A stretch of DNA of 64,000 bases from an uncultured Pelagibacteraceae bacterium (lineage in GTDB: Bacteria > Pseudomonadota > Alphaproteobacteria > Pelagibacterales > Pelagibacteraceae), in NCBI GenBank assembly GCA_902603555.1, contig CACKVD010000002.1, forward strand, positions 36,282 to 100,281, in the 5' to 3' direction. Positions 27,007 to 37,431 of the stretch are shown one piece after another. The notes beneath the pieces were generated by a model. It was not told the origin of the DNA and made no database searches. It was given only the letters and a program-made list of their open reading frames with translations. The translations under genes were made by a program, and so were the position numbers. Every line of letters starts with the position of its first letter. Within the stretch, counting starts at the first letter, position 1.

Positions 27007-28005
27007 ATGGAATATTTGAACATTATTTTTCAAGAAGTTTATAAAATTTTATTTTTACTTGTGCCTGTTTTGGTTTCTGTCGCAATGATAGTTTGGTTAG
27101 ATAGAAGAGTGTGGGCATTTGTTCAAAAAAGACAAGGTCCAAATGTTGTTGGACCATTCGGATTATTACAATCACTTGCTGATGCTTTGAAGTATATTTT
27201 TAAAGAAATAATTATTCCTGCAAGTTCAAATAAAGTAATTTTTATCCTCGCACCAATAATTACTATGACATTAGCCTTAATTGCTTGGGCAGTCATTCCG
27301 TTTAGTGAAAATCAAGTGTTGGCTAATATAAATGTTGGAATTTTATATATTTTTGCAATTTCATCTTTGGGTGTTTATGGGATAATCATGGGTGGCTGGG
27401 CATCAAATTCAAAATATCCTTTTCTAGGATCTATAAGATCAGCAGCACAAATGGTATCCTATGAAGTTTCGATAGGCATCATTATAATAAACGTTTTACT
27501 TTGTGTTGGCTCATTAAATTTAAATGACATTGTAATAGCTCAACAAGATATGTGGTTTATCATTCCTCTATTCCCTATGTTTGTCATATTTTTTATTTCA
27601 GCTTTAGCAGAAACTAACAGACCTCCATTCGATTTACCTGAGGCTGAAGCTGAATTAGTGGCTGGATATCAAACAGAATATTCAGGCATGATGTATGCTA
27701 TGTTTTGGTTAGGTGAATATGCAAATATTCTTTTAATGTGCGCTCTAGGATCTATCTTATTTTTAGGTGGATGGTTGTCTCCAATTGATTTGTATCCATT
27801 TAATTTAATCCCAGGAGCTATTTGGTTAATTTTTAAAATTTTACTATTATTTTTTCTATTTGCTTTAGTCAAAGCGATTGTACCAAGGTATAGATATGAT
27901 CAATTAATGAGACTTGGTTGGAAAATATTTTTACCGCTATCCCTAACTTATGTTATCTTGACAGCGAGCTATCTCTTTTATTTCAACCTTTTACCAAAGA
28001 TATAA
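27007..28005 (+). CDS. nuoH: NADH-quinone oxidoreductase subunit H
   Basis: A 332-residue membrane subunit with about eight helices. [21 protein letters not shown] followed by EYSGM is the invariant acidic loop at the quinone entry channel, and [24 protein letters not shown] near the N-terminus is also diagnostic. It links the quinone site to the proton-pumping antiporter-like subunits. Three bases separate it from nuoG, none from nuoI. Confidence 0.96.
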   Translation: MEYLNIIFQEVYKILFLLVPVLVSVAMIVWLDRRVWAFVQKRQGPNVVGPFGLLQSLADALKYIFKEIIIPASSNKVIFILAPIITMTLALIAWAVIPFSENQVLANINVGILYIFAISSLGVYGIIMGGWASNSKYPFLGSIRSAAQMVSYEVSIGIIIINVLLCVGSLNLNDIVIAQQDMWFIIPLFPMFVIFFISALAETNRPPFDLPEAEAELVAGYQTEYSGMMYAMFWLGEYANILLMCALGSILFLGGWLSPIDLYPFNLIPGAIWLIFKILLLFFLFALVKAIVPRYRYDQLMRLGWKIFLPLSLTYVILTASYLFYFNLLPKI

Positions 28006-28491
28006 ATGAAAATTACTAGATTTTTTAAAACCATTTTAATGTCAGATTTTATTGAAGGATTGTTTATTGCAATCAGAGAAATGTTTAAATCTAAAAAGAC
28101 AATAAATTATCCATTCGAAAAAGGTAAAATTAGCCCAAGATATAGAGGTGAACATGCTTTACGAAGATATCCTAATGGAGAGGAAAGGTGTATTGCTTGT
28201 AAATTATGTGAAGCAGTATGCCCAGCACAAGCAATTACGATAGAGTCTTCACAAAGATCAGATGGAAGTAGAAAAACTACACGCTATGACATCGATATGA
28301 TGAAATGTATTTATTGTGGATTATGTGAAGAGTCTTGTCCTGTAGATGCCATCGTCCAAGGTCCAAATTTTGAATTTTCAACAGAAACTAGAGAAGAACT
28401 TTACTACACAAAAGATAAACTTTTAGATAATGGAGACAGGTGGGAAAATATTTTAGCAGCAAATATCAAGACTGATAATCCATACAGATAA
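28006..28491 (+). CDS. nuoI: NADH-quinone oxidoreductase subunit I
   Basis: A 161-residue 8Fe ferredoxin-type subunit. Two CxxCxxCxxxCP motifs, [12 protein letters not shown] and [12 protein letters not shown], bind clusters N6a and N6b that pass electrons to N2. The N-terminal amphipathic region [15 protein letters not shown] anchors it to the membrane arm, and the length matches alphaproteobacterial homologues. ATG directly follows the nuoH stop. Confidence 0.96.
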   Translation: MKITRFFKTILMSDFIEGLFIAIREMFKSKKTINYPFEKGKISPRYRGEHALRRYPNGEERCIACKLCEAVCPAQAITIESSQRSDGSRKTTRYDIDMMKCIYCGLCEESCPVDAIVQGPNFEFSTETREELYYTKDKLLDNGDRWENILAANIKTDNPYR

Positions 28492-28494
28492 ATA

Positions 28495-29127
28495 ATGATC
28501 GCTCATTCAATCTTTTTTTACTTTTTTTCTATAATTGCAATTATATCAGCGATAATGGTTACAGCTTCAAAAAATACAGTTCATTCTGTTTTTTTTCTAA
28601 TATTGGATTTTATAAGTATATCATGCCTTTTTATAATGATTGGTGCTGAGTTTTTGGGCATGATAATGTTGATTGTATATGTGGGTGCCGTTGCTGTTCT
28701 ATTTTTATTTGTGGTAATGATGCTGAACGTTGCTCAGCAAAAAAATCAGTGGTTCTTGTCTGAATCTAGCTCACGTCATATTCCAATGGGATTAATTATT
28801 AGTTTAATAATTTTTTTTGAATTATTAATTGTCGTGGGTGGATGGAAATATAAACCAGATTTAGTTAATTCCACAAATATTTCTATAAATAATGATATTA
28901 GTAATACACATTCTTTGGGCCAGGTTTTATATACTGATTATATTCATATTTTTCAAATAAGTGGCATGATCTTATTAATTGCAATGATTGGAGCAATTGT
29001 TCTTACATATAGACAAAGAGAGGGTGTTAAAAAACAAAGTTATCTCAAACAAATTTCTAGAGAAAGGTCAGAAGGTGTTGAGGTTTTAGAAGTGCCCTCA
29101 AATAAAGGAGTTCAAATAGATGACTGA
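28495..29127 (+). CDS. nuoJ: NADH-quinone oxidoreductase subunit J
   Basis: A 210-residue membrane subunit with five helices. The helix-3 region [28 protein letters not shown] is the hallmark, including the glycine/tyrosine pi-bulge segment thought to switch between open and closed complex states. The C-terminal 40 residues are hydrophilic. Its end overlaps nuoK by eight bases (ATGACTGA). Confidence 0.95.
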   Translation: MIAHSIFFYFFSIIAIISAIMVTASKNTVHSVFFLILDFISISCLFIMIGAEFLGMIMLIVYVGAVAVLFLFVVMMLNVAQQKNQWFLSESSSRHIPMGLIISLIIFFELLIVVGGWKYKPDLVNSTNISINNDISNTHSLGQVLYTDYIHIFQISGMILLIAMIGAIVLTYRQREGVKKQSYLKQISRERSEGVEVLEVPSNKGVQIDD

Positions 29128-29431
29128 GATAGGTTTAGGACACTATTTAACCTTGGGAGCAGTAATTTTTTCAATAGGAATTATAGGAATATTTTTGAAC
29201 AGAAAAAATATTATTGTAATTTTAATGAGTATAGAATTGATATTATTAGCTGTTAATATTAATTTGGTATCTTTTTCAATTTTCCTTAACGACTTATCTG
29301 GTCAAGTTTTCACTTTATTTATTCTCACTGTTGCCGCAGCAGAAGCAGCTATAGGACTTGCAATTATAGTTGTTTATTATCGAAATTCAGGAACAATTCG
29401 AGTTGAAGAAATAGACCAATTAAAAGGATAA
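29120..29431 (+). CDS. nuoK: NADH-quinone oxidoreductase subunit K
   Basis: A 103-residue, three-helix subunit (ND4L type). The helix-2 glutamate in [14 protein letters not shown] and the helix-3 glutamate in [15 protein letters not shown] are the conserved proton-path residues. It begins within nuoJ and ends one base before nuoL. Confidence 0.95.
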   Translation: MTEIGLGHYLTLGAVIFSIGIIGIFLNRKNIIVILMSIELILLAVNINLVSFSIFLNDLSGQVFTLFILTVAAAEAAIGLAIIVVYYRNSGTIRVEEIDQLKG

Positions 29432-29432
29432 A

Positions 29433-31346
29433 ATGGAAATTTCTATTATAGCTTTACCATTAATAGCCTCAATAATATCTGGATTCTTTGGAAAATTAAT
29501 TGGTGATAGAAATTCAGAAATAATCACTAGTTTATTAGTAACAATATCAGCAATTCTGTCAGCATTTGTGTTATATCAAGTTATTTTTAATCAGTACCAA
29601 GATAATATTGTAATCGCTAAATGGATTAGTTCTGGAACATTAGAAGTTAATTGGTCAATGAAAATTGATCCTTTATCAGCTATAATGTTAGTTGTTGTAA
29701 CATCTGTTTCATCTTTAGTTCACATTTATTCAATAGGATATATGTCTCACGATCCTCATAAGCCAAGATTTATGGCTTATTTATCGTTATTTACTTTTGC
29801 AATGCTGATGCTGGTTACTTCAGATAATTTTATTCAATTATTTTTTGGATGGGAGGGTGTTGGACTGTGTTCTTATTTTCTAATTGGTTTTTGGTTTAAA
29901 AAAGACACAGCAAATACTGCAGCTATCAAAGCATTTGTAGTAAATAGAGTAGGTGATTTTGGCTTTGCTTTGGGTATTTTTTTAATTTTTTATTTATTTG
30001 GTACAGTAAATTATTCAGAAGTTTTTAAATTAATTCCGACCATAACTGAGAAAGATCTTATTTTTTTAGGCATTAAAATAAATGCGATAGATTTAATTTG
30101 TATACTTTTATTTATTGGTGCAATGGGAAAATCAGCTCAAATACTACTTCATACTTGGTTGCCAGATGCCATGGAAGGACCAACTCCAGTTTCAGCACTA
30201 ATTCATGCAGCAACGATGGTAACAGCAGGTGTTTTTTTAGTTGTAAGATGTTCACCCATATATGAATATTCTGAGCTGGCACTGAATATAATAACAATTG
30301 TCGGTATGAGCACAGCTTTTTTTGCTGCTACTGTAGCTCTTGTTCAAACTGATATAAAAAAAATAATCGCATATTCAACTTGTAGCCAATTAGGATACAT
30401 GTTTTTTGCAGCTGGTGTAGGTGCTTATAATGTTGCAATGTTTCATTTATTTACTCATGCATTTTTTAAAGCTTTATTATTTTTAGGTTCTGGTTCAGTT
30501 ATTCACGCTTTTAAAGATGAACAAGATATAAATAACATGGGAGGTATTTACAAAAAATTACCTTACACATACATTTTAATGATAATTGGAACTTTAGCAT
30601 TAACTGGCTTTCCATTTTTATCAGGATTTTATTCCAAAGATGCAATTATAGAATTTGCTTATTTAAGAGGAAATACAACTGGTTATTATGCTGCTGGTAT
30701 TGGAATATTAACTGCTTTTTTAACTTCAATTTATTCTTGGAGATTAATTTTTAAAACTTTTCATGGAAAATATAACAATAAGAATATTAAAATTGAGGAA
30801 ACACATGAGTCCCCACTTGTTATGTTGATACCTTTATTTTTACTTTCAATAGGAGCGATATTTGCAGGATATACCTTTAAAGAATTATTTATTGATCAAA
30901 GTACAGATAATAATTTTTGGAAAGACTCCATTTTCTTTTTAAAACCTTTGAGTACTGAACACCCACCAATTTGGTTTTTAGTTTTAACACCAATTTTAGT
31001 TATTTCATCAATTCCTATTACTTATTATTTATATGTAAAAAATAAAAATTTACCTGAACAGATAGCCAATGTTAACAAACCACTATACCATTTTTTATTA
31101 AACAAATGGTATTTTGATGAACTTTATGATGTTTTAATTGTTAAACCATCGAAAAATTTAGGATTATTTTTATGGAAATTTTTTGATATAAAATTAATAG
31201 ATGGATTTGGACCAGATGGTATTTCAGCGTTAATTAAGAAGTGTTCTTTAAAAGCTAATAAATTTCAAAGTGGTTATATATATCAATATGCATTTATAAT
31301 GTTACTTGGTTTTTCTGCTTTACTAACTTTTTTAATTATAAAATAA
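29433..31346 (+). CDS. nuoL: NADH-quinone oxidoreductase subunit L
   Basis: A 637-residue antiporter-like subunit, the most distal proton pump of complex I. Family segments include FFGWEGVGLCSYFLIGFW with the key glutamate, KSAQILLHTWLPDAMEGPTPVSALIHAATMVTAGVFL with lysine and histidine residues, and the C-terminal long lateral helix that ends in a final membrane anchor. It ends on the base where nuoM begins. Confidence 0.96.
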   Translation: MEISIIALPLIASIISGFFGKLIGDRNSEIITSLLVTISAILSAFVLYQVIFNQYQDNIVIAKWISSGTLEVNWSMKIDPLSAIMLVVVTSVSSLVHIYSIGYMSHDPHKPRFMAYLSLFTFAMLMLVTSDNFIQLFFGWEGVGLCSYFLIGFWFKKDTANTAAIKAFVVNRVGDFGFALGIFLIFYLFGTVNYSEVFKLIPTITEKDLIFLGIKINAIDLICILLFIGAMGKSAQILLHTWLPDAMEGPTPVSALIHAATMVTAGVFLVVRCSPIYEYSELALNIITIVGMSTAFFAATVALVQTDIKKIIAYSTCSQLGYMFFAAGVGAYNVAMFHLFTHAFFKALLFLGSGSVIHAFKDEQDINNMGGIYKKLPYTYILMIIGTLALTGFPFLSGFYSKDAIIEFAYLRGNTTGYYAAGIGILTAFLTSIYSWRLIFKTFHGKYNNKNIKIEETHESPLVMLIPLFLLSIGAIFAGYTFKELFIDQSTDNNFWKDSIFFLKPLSTEHPPIWFLVLTPILVISSIPITYYLYVKNKNLPEQIANVNKPLYHFLLNKWYFDELYDVLIVKPSKNLGLFLWKFFDIKLIDGFGPDGISALIKKCSLKANKFQSGYIYQYAFIMLLGFSALLTFLIIK

Positions 31347-32827
31347 TGAATTTTCCTATTCTTTCTTCCCTTATTTTACTCCCTTCAATAGGTGCTTTAT
31401 TTTTATTTTTTACAAAAAGTACAGAAGAAAAAAATATAACAGTTAAATATGTTGCTTTATTCACCTCACTTGTAAATTTTTTTCTGTCTATTTATTTATG
31501 GATACTATTCGATCACACGACTTCTAAATTTCAATTTGTTGAGGATAGAATATGGATTGAAGGTTTGATAAATTATAAAGTTGGTATTGATGGTATTTCA
31601 ATATTATTTATAATTTTAACGACTTTTATAACACCACTTTGTATAATTTCAGTCAATAATTCCATTAAGAATAGATTAAGAGAATTTTTAATAGCGGTAT
31701 TAATAATGGAATCATTTATGATTGGTGTTTTTTGCTCGTTAGACTTAGTTGTTTTCTATTTATTTTTTGAAGCAGGTTTAATTCCAATGTTTTTAATTAT
31801 TGGAATTTGGGGTGGAACTAGAAGAGTTTATTCTGCATTTAAATTTTTTTTATTTACATTGTTAGGATCTGTTTTAATGTTGGTTGCTATCATTTCAATA
31901 TACTGGATTACGGGAACTACAGATGTTACTAAGCTTTATGAATTAGGTATCGATGCAAAATATCAAAACCTTTTATGGTTAGCATTCTTCAGTTCATTTG
32001 CTGTTAAAACTCCTATGTGGCCAGTTCATACTTGGTTACCAGATGCCCATGTTGAAGCACCAACAGCTGGATCTGTATTATTAGCAGCTATATTACTTAA
32101 AATGGCAGGTTATGGATTTATAAGATTTTCTTTAGGACTATTCCCTGTTGCCTCAGATATTTTTACTCCTCTGATTTATGCTTTAAGTGTTATTGCTATA
32201 ATTTTCACATCTTTTATTGCTTTAATGCAAGAAGATATGAAAAAATTAATAGCCTATTCATCTGTTGCACATATGGGTTTTGTAACTTTAGGTATTTTTA
32301 CAATACAACAACAAGGAATTGAAGGCAGCATAATTCAAATGATAAGTCATGGACTTGTTTCTGCTGCACTCTTCTTATGTGTTGGAGTTGTTTACGATCG
32401 AATGCATTCTAGGTTAATCAACACTTATGGTGGTATTGTATCCATTATTCCAAAATATTCTGTTTTATTTATGATATTTACTTTAGCTGCACTTGGTTTA
32501 CCTGGAACTAGCGGCTTTGTAGGTGAGTTTTTAATTTTAATGGGAGCATTTAAAGATAATTTTTTAGTGGCTGTTTTAGCAAGCTTAGGAGTAATAATAG
32601 GGGCCGCATATATGCTTTGGTTATATAAAAGAGTTATTTTTGGAAAATTAGTTAATTTAGAATTAAAAGAAATGACCGATTTAAATAAGTCCGAATTATT
32701 TATTTTAACCTGTCTCGCAATACCGACTTTATTTTTTGGTTTTTATCCTGACCCTTTAATAAATACAATAGAAGTTTCAATTAATGATTTAATTAAAGTT
32801 TATAATATTAGTTTAGTAAATAATTAA
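31346..32827 (+). CDS. nuoM: NADH-quinone oxidoreductase subunit M
   Basis: A 493-residue antiporter-like proton-pumping subunit with about 14 helices. FFEAGLIPMFLIIGIWGG contains the conserved glutamate, and KTPMWPVHTWLPDAHVEAPTAGSVLLA the conserved lysine region. It lies between nuoL and nuoN with one-base spacing on each side. Confidence 0.96.
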   Translation: MNFPILSSLILLPSIGALFLFFTKSTEEKNITVKYVALFTSLVNFFLSIYLWILFDHTTSKFQFVEDRIWIEGLINYKVGIDGISILFIILTTFITPLCIISVNNSIKNRLREFLIAVLIMESFMIGVFCSLDLVVFYLFFEAGLIPMFLIIGIWGGTRRVYSAFKFFLFTLLGSVLMLVAIISIYWITGTTDVTKLYELGIDAKYQNLLWLAFFSSFAVKTPMWPVHTWLPDAHVEAPTAGSVLLAAILLKMAGYGFIRFSLGLFPVASDIFTPLIYALSVIAIIFTSFIALMQEDMKKLIAYSSVAHMGFVTLGIFTIQQQGIEGSIIQMISHGLVSAALFLCVGVVYDRMHSRLINTYGGIVSIIPKYSVLFMIFTLAALGLPGTSGFVGEFLILMGAFKDNFLVAVLASLGVIIGAAYMLWLYKRVIFGKLVNLELKEMTDLNKSELFILTCLAIPTLFFGFYPDPLINTIEVSINDLIKVYNISLVNN

Positions 32828-32828
32828 A

Positions 32829-34247
32829 ATGTCAAATTTAGAATTAGTCTTCCCTGAAATATTTCTTTCATTATCTATAATGTTTTTATTAATCTTGGGT
32901 GTTTTTAAAAAAGATAGCTCAAAGTTAATTCAAAATATATCCTCAATCATTTTACTTGTTACAGCAGTAATTATAGTGAATGAGACGTTAGGTATAAAAC
33001 AAACATTTTTATTTAATGGAAGTATAATTATTGATTATTTGTCATCTTTTATGAAAATAGTTACATTATTGGCAGCTTTTTTGGTTTTAGTAATCTCATC
33101 AAATTATTTAAAAACTTTTAAAATCTTTAAGATTGAATACCCTATTTTGATTTTGAGTTCTGTGCTTGGAATGTTGGTAATGATTAGTTCGAATGATTTA
33201 ATAGTATTTTATATGGGATTAGAACTTCAATCTTTAGCATTATATGTTCTTGCAACATTTAATAGAGATCAACTAAAATCATCTGAAGCAGGGTTAAAAT
33301 ATTTTGTTTTAAGTGCGTTATCTTCAGGTTTATTATTATATGGTTGTTCTTTAATTTATGGTTTTACAGGTTCAACAAATTTTAATTTGATAGCTAATCA
33401 ATTAGATAATGATCAATATGCATTAACATTTGGAATTGTTTTTATTCTTGTTGGTTTGGCATTTAAAATTTCAGCTGTACCATTTCATATGTGGGCTCCA
33501 GATGTTTATGAGGGTTCACCAACTTCAGTAACCTTGTTTTTTACTATGGTACCAAAAGTTGCTGCGTTAACAGTATTTATAAGATTTTTATATGTTCCTT
33601 TTTTAAATTTAATTGATCAATGGCAAATGATTATAATTTTTCTTTCTATTGCCTCAATGCTTTTTGGTGCTGTTGCCGCAATAGGTCAAACCAATTTAAA
33701 AAGACTTATAGCTTACAGTTCTATTAGTCATATTGGATATGCTCTTGCTGGTTTAGCTACTGGCTCAAACGCAGGTATACAAAGTTCAGTGATATATATA
33801 ACCATATATATATTAATGAACTTAGGATTATTCTCCTGTTTGTTAATGATGAAGAGAAATAATGAATATTTTGAAAGTATAGAAGATTTATCTGGATTAT
33901 CAAAAAATCACCCTTTGTTATCTTTATCATTATTGATAATCTTATTCTCATTAGCTGGCATTCCACCACTAGCTGGTTTTTTTGCAAAATTTTACATTTT
34001 TAAATCAGTTCTAGAACAATCAATGTTTTTTTTAGCTATAGTTGGTTTACTATCTACTGTTGTTGCAGCATTCTATTATCTTAGAATAATTAAAATTATG
34101 TATTTTGATAAAGAAAAAGATAAATATGATACTGATCATAGTTTATGGCTTAAACTTTCTTTAACAGCGTCTACATTATTGATCCTTATATACTTCTTAT
34201 TCCCAAGCCAATTAATTGAGGTAGTTTCAAGAATTAATATTATTTAA
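32829..34247 (+). CDS. nuoN: NADH-quinone oxidoreductase subunit N
   Basis: A 472-residue antiporter-like subunit, the third proton pump and last nuo gene. YMGLELQSLALYVLATFNR carries the conserved glutamate, and KISAVPFHMWAPDVYEGSPTSVT the lysine/histidine region. Its stop shares a base with the birA start, so the array continues without interruption into vitamin and RNA genes. Confidence 0.95.
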   Translation: MSNLELVFPEIFLSLSIMFLLILGVFKKDSSKLIQNISSIILLVTAVIIVNETLGIKQTFLFNGSIIIDYLSSFMKIVTLLAAFLVLVISSNYLKTFKIFKIEYPILILSSVLGMLVMISSNDLIVFYMGLELQSLALYVLATFNRDQLKSSEAGLKYFVLSALSSGLLLYGCSLIYGFTGSTNFNLIANQLDNDQYALTFGIVFILVGLAFKISAVPFHMWAPDVYEGSPTSVTLFFTMVPKVAALTVFIRFLYVPFLNLIDQWQMIIIFLSIASMLFGAVAAIGQTNLKRLIAYSSISHIGYALAGLATGSNAGIQSSVIYITIYILMNLGLFSCLLMMKRNNEYFESIEDLSGLSKNHPLLSLSLLIILFSLAGIPPLAGFFAKFYIFKSVLEQSMFFLAIVGLLSTVVAAFYYLRIIKIMYFDKEKDKYDTDHSLWLKLSLTASTLLILIYFLFPSQLIEVVSRINII

Positions 34248-34777
34248 TGAAATTTAAAATTTTTAGATTTAATAAAGTGAAAAGCACAAATGATACAGCA
34301 ATTAGAATAATTAAAAATTCAAACATTGATTATGGTATGGTCATCGCCAAAGAACAAAAAAATGGTAGGGGCCAATACGGAAAAAAGTGGATTTCCTATA
34401 ATGGAAATATATTTATAAGTTTTTTTTATAAGTTTGATCATATAACTGTCTCTTTAAAACAAATTACTAAAATTAATTGTTTGTTAGTTAAAAATTTACT
34501 TTCTATTTACTATAAAAAGAGGATTATCTTTAAAAAACCTAACGATTTATTAATAAACAGAAAAAAAATTTGTGGGATATTACAAGAAAAGATTAGTAAA
34601 TTTCAAAAAACATACTTAATTGTAGGTATTGGTATAAATTTGATAAAGAATCCAAATTTAAAAGACTACCCTACAACTAATTTAAAGGAATTATTGAATA
34701 AAAAATTGTCTAAAACAAAAATTGAAAAACAAATTAAAAAAATTTTTGAGAAAAAATTAAGTAAATTATATAAATAA
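34247..34777 (+). CDS. birA: Biotin--[acetyl-CoA-carboxylase] ligase, catalytic domain only
   Basis: A 176-residue protein covering just the BirA catalytic domain. GRGQYGKKWISYNGNIFISFFYKF is the biotin/ATP loop and KKPNDLLINRKKICGIL the conserved KWPND-like motif; the usual W is replaced by K or F. It lacks the N-terminal DNA-binding domain of E. coli BirA and the C-terminal SH3-like domain appears absent or cut short. It attaches biotin to carboxylase carrier proteins. In many alphaproteobacteria birA and coaX also follow nuoN, so the position supports the call. Confidence 0.88.
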   Translation: MKFKIFRFNKVKSTNDTAIRIIKNSNIDYGMVIAKEQKNGRGQYGKKWISYNGNIFISFFYKFDHITVSLKQITKINCLLVKNLLSIYYKKRIIFKKPNDLLINRKKICGILQEKISKFQKTYLIVGIGINLIKNPNLKDYPTTNLKELLNKKLSKTKIEKQIKKIFEKKLSKLYK

Positions 34778-34779
34778 TT

Positions 34780-35526
34780 ATGTACGTTTTTGGTGACATA
34801 GGAAACTCTGAAACTAAAGTTTATTTAGTAAATACAAAAAATATAATACTTAGAAATATAACTTTTTCTTCAAAACGAATAAATCATAAAATCCTCAAAC
34901 AAAAATTTAGGTATTTAATAAAAGATTTTAACTCTATTAAGAAGATTTTATTTTGTAGCGTTGTTCCAAAATCTTTTAACCTAATAAAAAGATTTCTAGC
35001 AACAAAAACTAAAAAAAAATGTTATGAAGTTAAAGATTTAAGATTAAGATCATTAATTAATATCAAAGTAAACTTTAAACAAGTTGGTTCAGATAGATTA
35101 ACAAATGCAATCAGTTTACTAAATCACAAAGATAATTTTATCATTTTAGATTTTGGAACAGCCACAACTTTTGACGTTATAATCAAAAAGACTTATAAAG
35201 GAGGCATTATTGCTCCTGGTATCAAAATTTCTCTTAACACTTTGTCAGATAAAGCAACCTTAATTCCAAAAATAAACCTTAAAAAAATCAAAAAAGTTAT
35301 CGGTGATGATACAATTAGTGCAGTAAGATCAGGTTTTTTTTGGGGATATGCTGGTTTAATTGACAATGTTGTTAATTTGATTAAGAAAGAAACAGGAAAA
35401 TCTTTTAAACTGATTATTACAGGAGGATTTTCTGATTTATTTAAAAATTCAATAAAAACAAAATTAAAACAGAATAAAAATATCACTATAAATGGTCTAA
35501 TAAAAATTTCTAAGCTTATCAAATAA
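34780..35526 (+). CDS. coaX: Type III pantothenate kinase
   Basis: A 248-residue CoaX. The ATP-binding GDIGNSETKVYLV at the N-terminus, GSDRLTNAIS in the middle, and DFGTATTFDVI with GGIIAPG for pantothenate binding are diagnostic of the type III ASKHA-fold enzyme. It commits pantothenate to coenzyme A synthesis. The gene sits two bases after birA and directly before rnj, an order also seen in other alphaproteobacteria. Confidence 0.92.
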   Translation: MYVFGDIGNSETKVYLVNTKNIILRNITFSSKRINHKILKQKFRYLIKDFNSIKKILFCSVVPKSFNLIKRFLATKTKKKCYEVKDLRLRSLINIKVNFKQVGSDRLTNAISLLNHKDNFIILDFGTATTFDVIIKKTYKGGIIAPGIKISLNTLSDKATLIPKINLKKIKKVIGDDTISAVRSGFFWGYAGLIDNVVNLIKKETGKSFKLIITGGFSDLFKNSIKTKLKQNKNITINGLIKISKLIK

Positions 35527-37185
35527 ATGAAAGACGAATTATTATTTTGTCCCCTTGGAGGATCTGGAGAAATTGGCATGAATATGAATCTATTTGGTTA
35601 TGGTCAACCAGGTGACCACAAATGGATTATGGTTGATATTGGTGTAACATTTGCTGATGATACTATTCCAGGGGTAGATTTGATTTATCCTGATCCTGGC
35701 TTTATTGTTGAAAGAAAAGATAATCTCTTAGGAATTATTTTAACTCATGCGCATGAAGATCATATAGGAGCGATTGCACATTTGTGGCCAAAACTTAAAT
35801 GTAAAATTTATGCAACACCTTTTACAGCAGTATTAATTAGAGAAAAATTTAAAGAAAAACACATAGATATTACTAATGATTTAAAAATTGTTGAACTAAA
35901 TGGTAAAGTAAAGCTAGAGCCTTTTGACATTGAATATATTACATTGACCCATTCAATCTTAGAACCCAATGGATTAAGAATAAAAACACCAGCAGGAATA
36001 ATATTGCACACTGGTGACTGGAAAGTTGATCCTAATCCTCTAGTTGGAGATGAAATTAATTCAAAAAGATTGAAAGAAATTGGTGAAGAAGGTGTTCTTG
36101 CTATGATTTGTGACTCAACAAATGTTTTTAGTCCTGGAAGATCTGGCTCAGAGCTTGATGTAAGAAAAAACTTATTAAATATTATGAGTCGTTTAAAAAA
36201 AAGAATTATAATCACGTCATTTGCCTCTAATGTAGCAAGAATGGAAACAGCTTTTTATTGTGCAGAAAAAACTGGAAGACAAATTTCATTAGTTGGTAGA
36301 TCAATGCATAGGATTTATAAAGCTGCAAGACAGTGCGGATATCTAAAGAATACAATTGAACCAATCGACCCAAGAGAAGCTAAAAATTTTTCAAGGGAAA
36401 AAATTGTTTATTTATGCACTGGAAGCCAGGGTGAGCCAATGGGTGCTATGATGAGAATATCCAATTACACACATCCAGATGTGTTTATTGAAAAGAATGA
36501 TGCGGTTATTTTTTCCTCAAAAATAATTCCTGGTAACGAAAAAAAACTTTATAAGCTTCATAATCAACTAGTGAAAGATGGAATAGAGGTAATATCTGAA
36601 GAAACTGAATTTATTCATGTTTCAGGTCATCCTAACAGAGAAGATCTGAAAGACATGTATGAATGGGTAAAACCAAAATGTGTTATACCTGTTCATGGTG
36701 AGCATAGACATATGATCGAGCACATCAATTTTGCTAAAGAAATGCAAGTACCTTTCCCAGTTCAAGTTGAAAACGGAGATATCGTGAAATTGTATCCAGG
36801 AAATGCACCTGAGGTTTATGACAAAGCACCAAGTGGAAGATTATTTTTAGATGGCAATATAAGTGTTGAAGAAGATTCTCAATCAATAAAAGATAGAAAA
36901 AATTTAAGCACTAACGGATATTTAGAGGTCACAGTCTTAATCACACCTAAAGGAAATATTCATAACAATCCAATAACTACATTTAGAGGTCTACCAGTTT
37001 ATGAAAAGGAAGAATTTATTTATGGCCTAGAGGATGAAATAGAAAAAACAACTCGATCATTTAAACTTGGTAGTAAACAACAAGAACACAATTTAATCGA
37101 TGCTCTAAAGATAGCATGTAGAAAATTTGCAAAAGAAAAAACAGGAAAAAAACCCTTTACAAACATTAATTTAGTAAAAATTTAA
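35527..37185 (+). CDS. rnj: Ribonuclease J
   Basis: A 552-residue metallo-beta-lactamase/beta-CASP nuclease. The zinc motif THAHEDHIGAI is present near residue 75, followed by further metal ligands such as HTGDWKVDP and the beta-CASP portion with SGHPNREDL and VIPVHGEH. Alphaproteobacterial RNase J acts as an exo/endoribonuclease in rRNA maturation and mRNA turnover. No spacing from coaX and a one-base overlap with the DUF1467 gene mark tight coupling. Confidence 0.92.
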   Translation: MKDELLFCPLGGSGEIGMNMNLFGYGQPGDHKWIMVDIGVTFADDTIPGVDLIYPDPGFIVERKDNLLGIILTHAHEDHIGAIAHLWPKLKCKIYATPFTAVLIREKFKEKHIDITNDLKIVELNGKVKLEPFDIEYITLTHSILEPNGLRIKTPAGIILHTGDWKVDPNPLVGDEINSKRLKEIGEEGVLAMICDSTNVFSPGRSGSELDVRKNLLNIMSRLKKRIIITSFASNVARMETAFYCAEKTGRQISLVGRSMHRIYKAARQCGYLKNTIEPIDPREAKNFSREKIVYLCTGSQGEPMGAMMRISNYTHPDVFIEKNDAVIFSSKIIPGNEKKLYKLHNQLVKDGIEVISEETEFIHVSGHPNREDLKDMYEWVKPKCVIPVHGEHRHMIEHINFAKEMQVPFPVQVENGDIVKLYPGNAPEVYDKAPSGRLFLDGNISVEEDSQSIKDRKNLSTNGYLEVTVLITPKGNIHNNPITTFRGLPVYEKEEFIYGLEDEIEKTTRSFKLGSKQQEHNLIDALKIACRKFAKEKTGKKPFTNINLVKI

Positions 37186-37430
37186 TGAGCATTACAGGAT
37201 TAGCCATAATTTATATAATAATTTGGTGGATTGTGTTTTTTGCAATTTTACCAATTGATGTTGAGAGACAAAAATTAATCAAAATTGAAGGTGAAGATCC
37301 GGGGTCACCTGAAAATCCTAAAATGCTCAAAAAATTCATTTATTGTACTGGAATTACAACGATTTTATTTGCTATAATTTATTTATTAATGAAATTTGAA
37401 TATTTGAATTTAAGAAATATACTCATTTAA
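37185..37430 (+). CDS. DUF1467 family small membrane protein
   Basis: An 81-residue protein with two transmembrane helices, MSITGLAIIYIIIWWIVFFAILP and TGITTILFAIIYLLM, and the conserved inter-helix segment GEDPGSPENPKMLKKF typical of DUF1467. The family is largely alphaproteobacterial and almost always lies near proS or rnj. No biochemical function is established. It overlaps rnj by one base and precedes proS by one. Confidence 0.88.
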   Translation: MSITGLAIIYIIIWWIVFFAILPIDVERQKLIKIEGEDPGSPENPKMLKKFIYCTGITTILFAIIYLLMKFEYLNLRNILI

Positions 37431-37431
37431 C

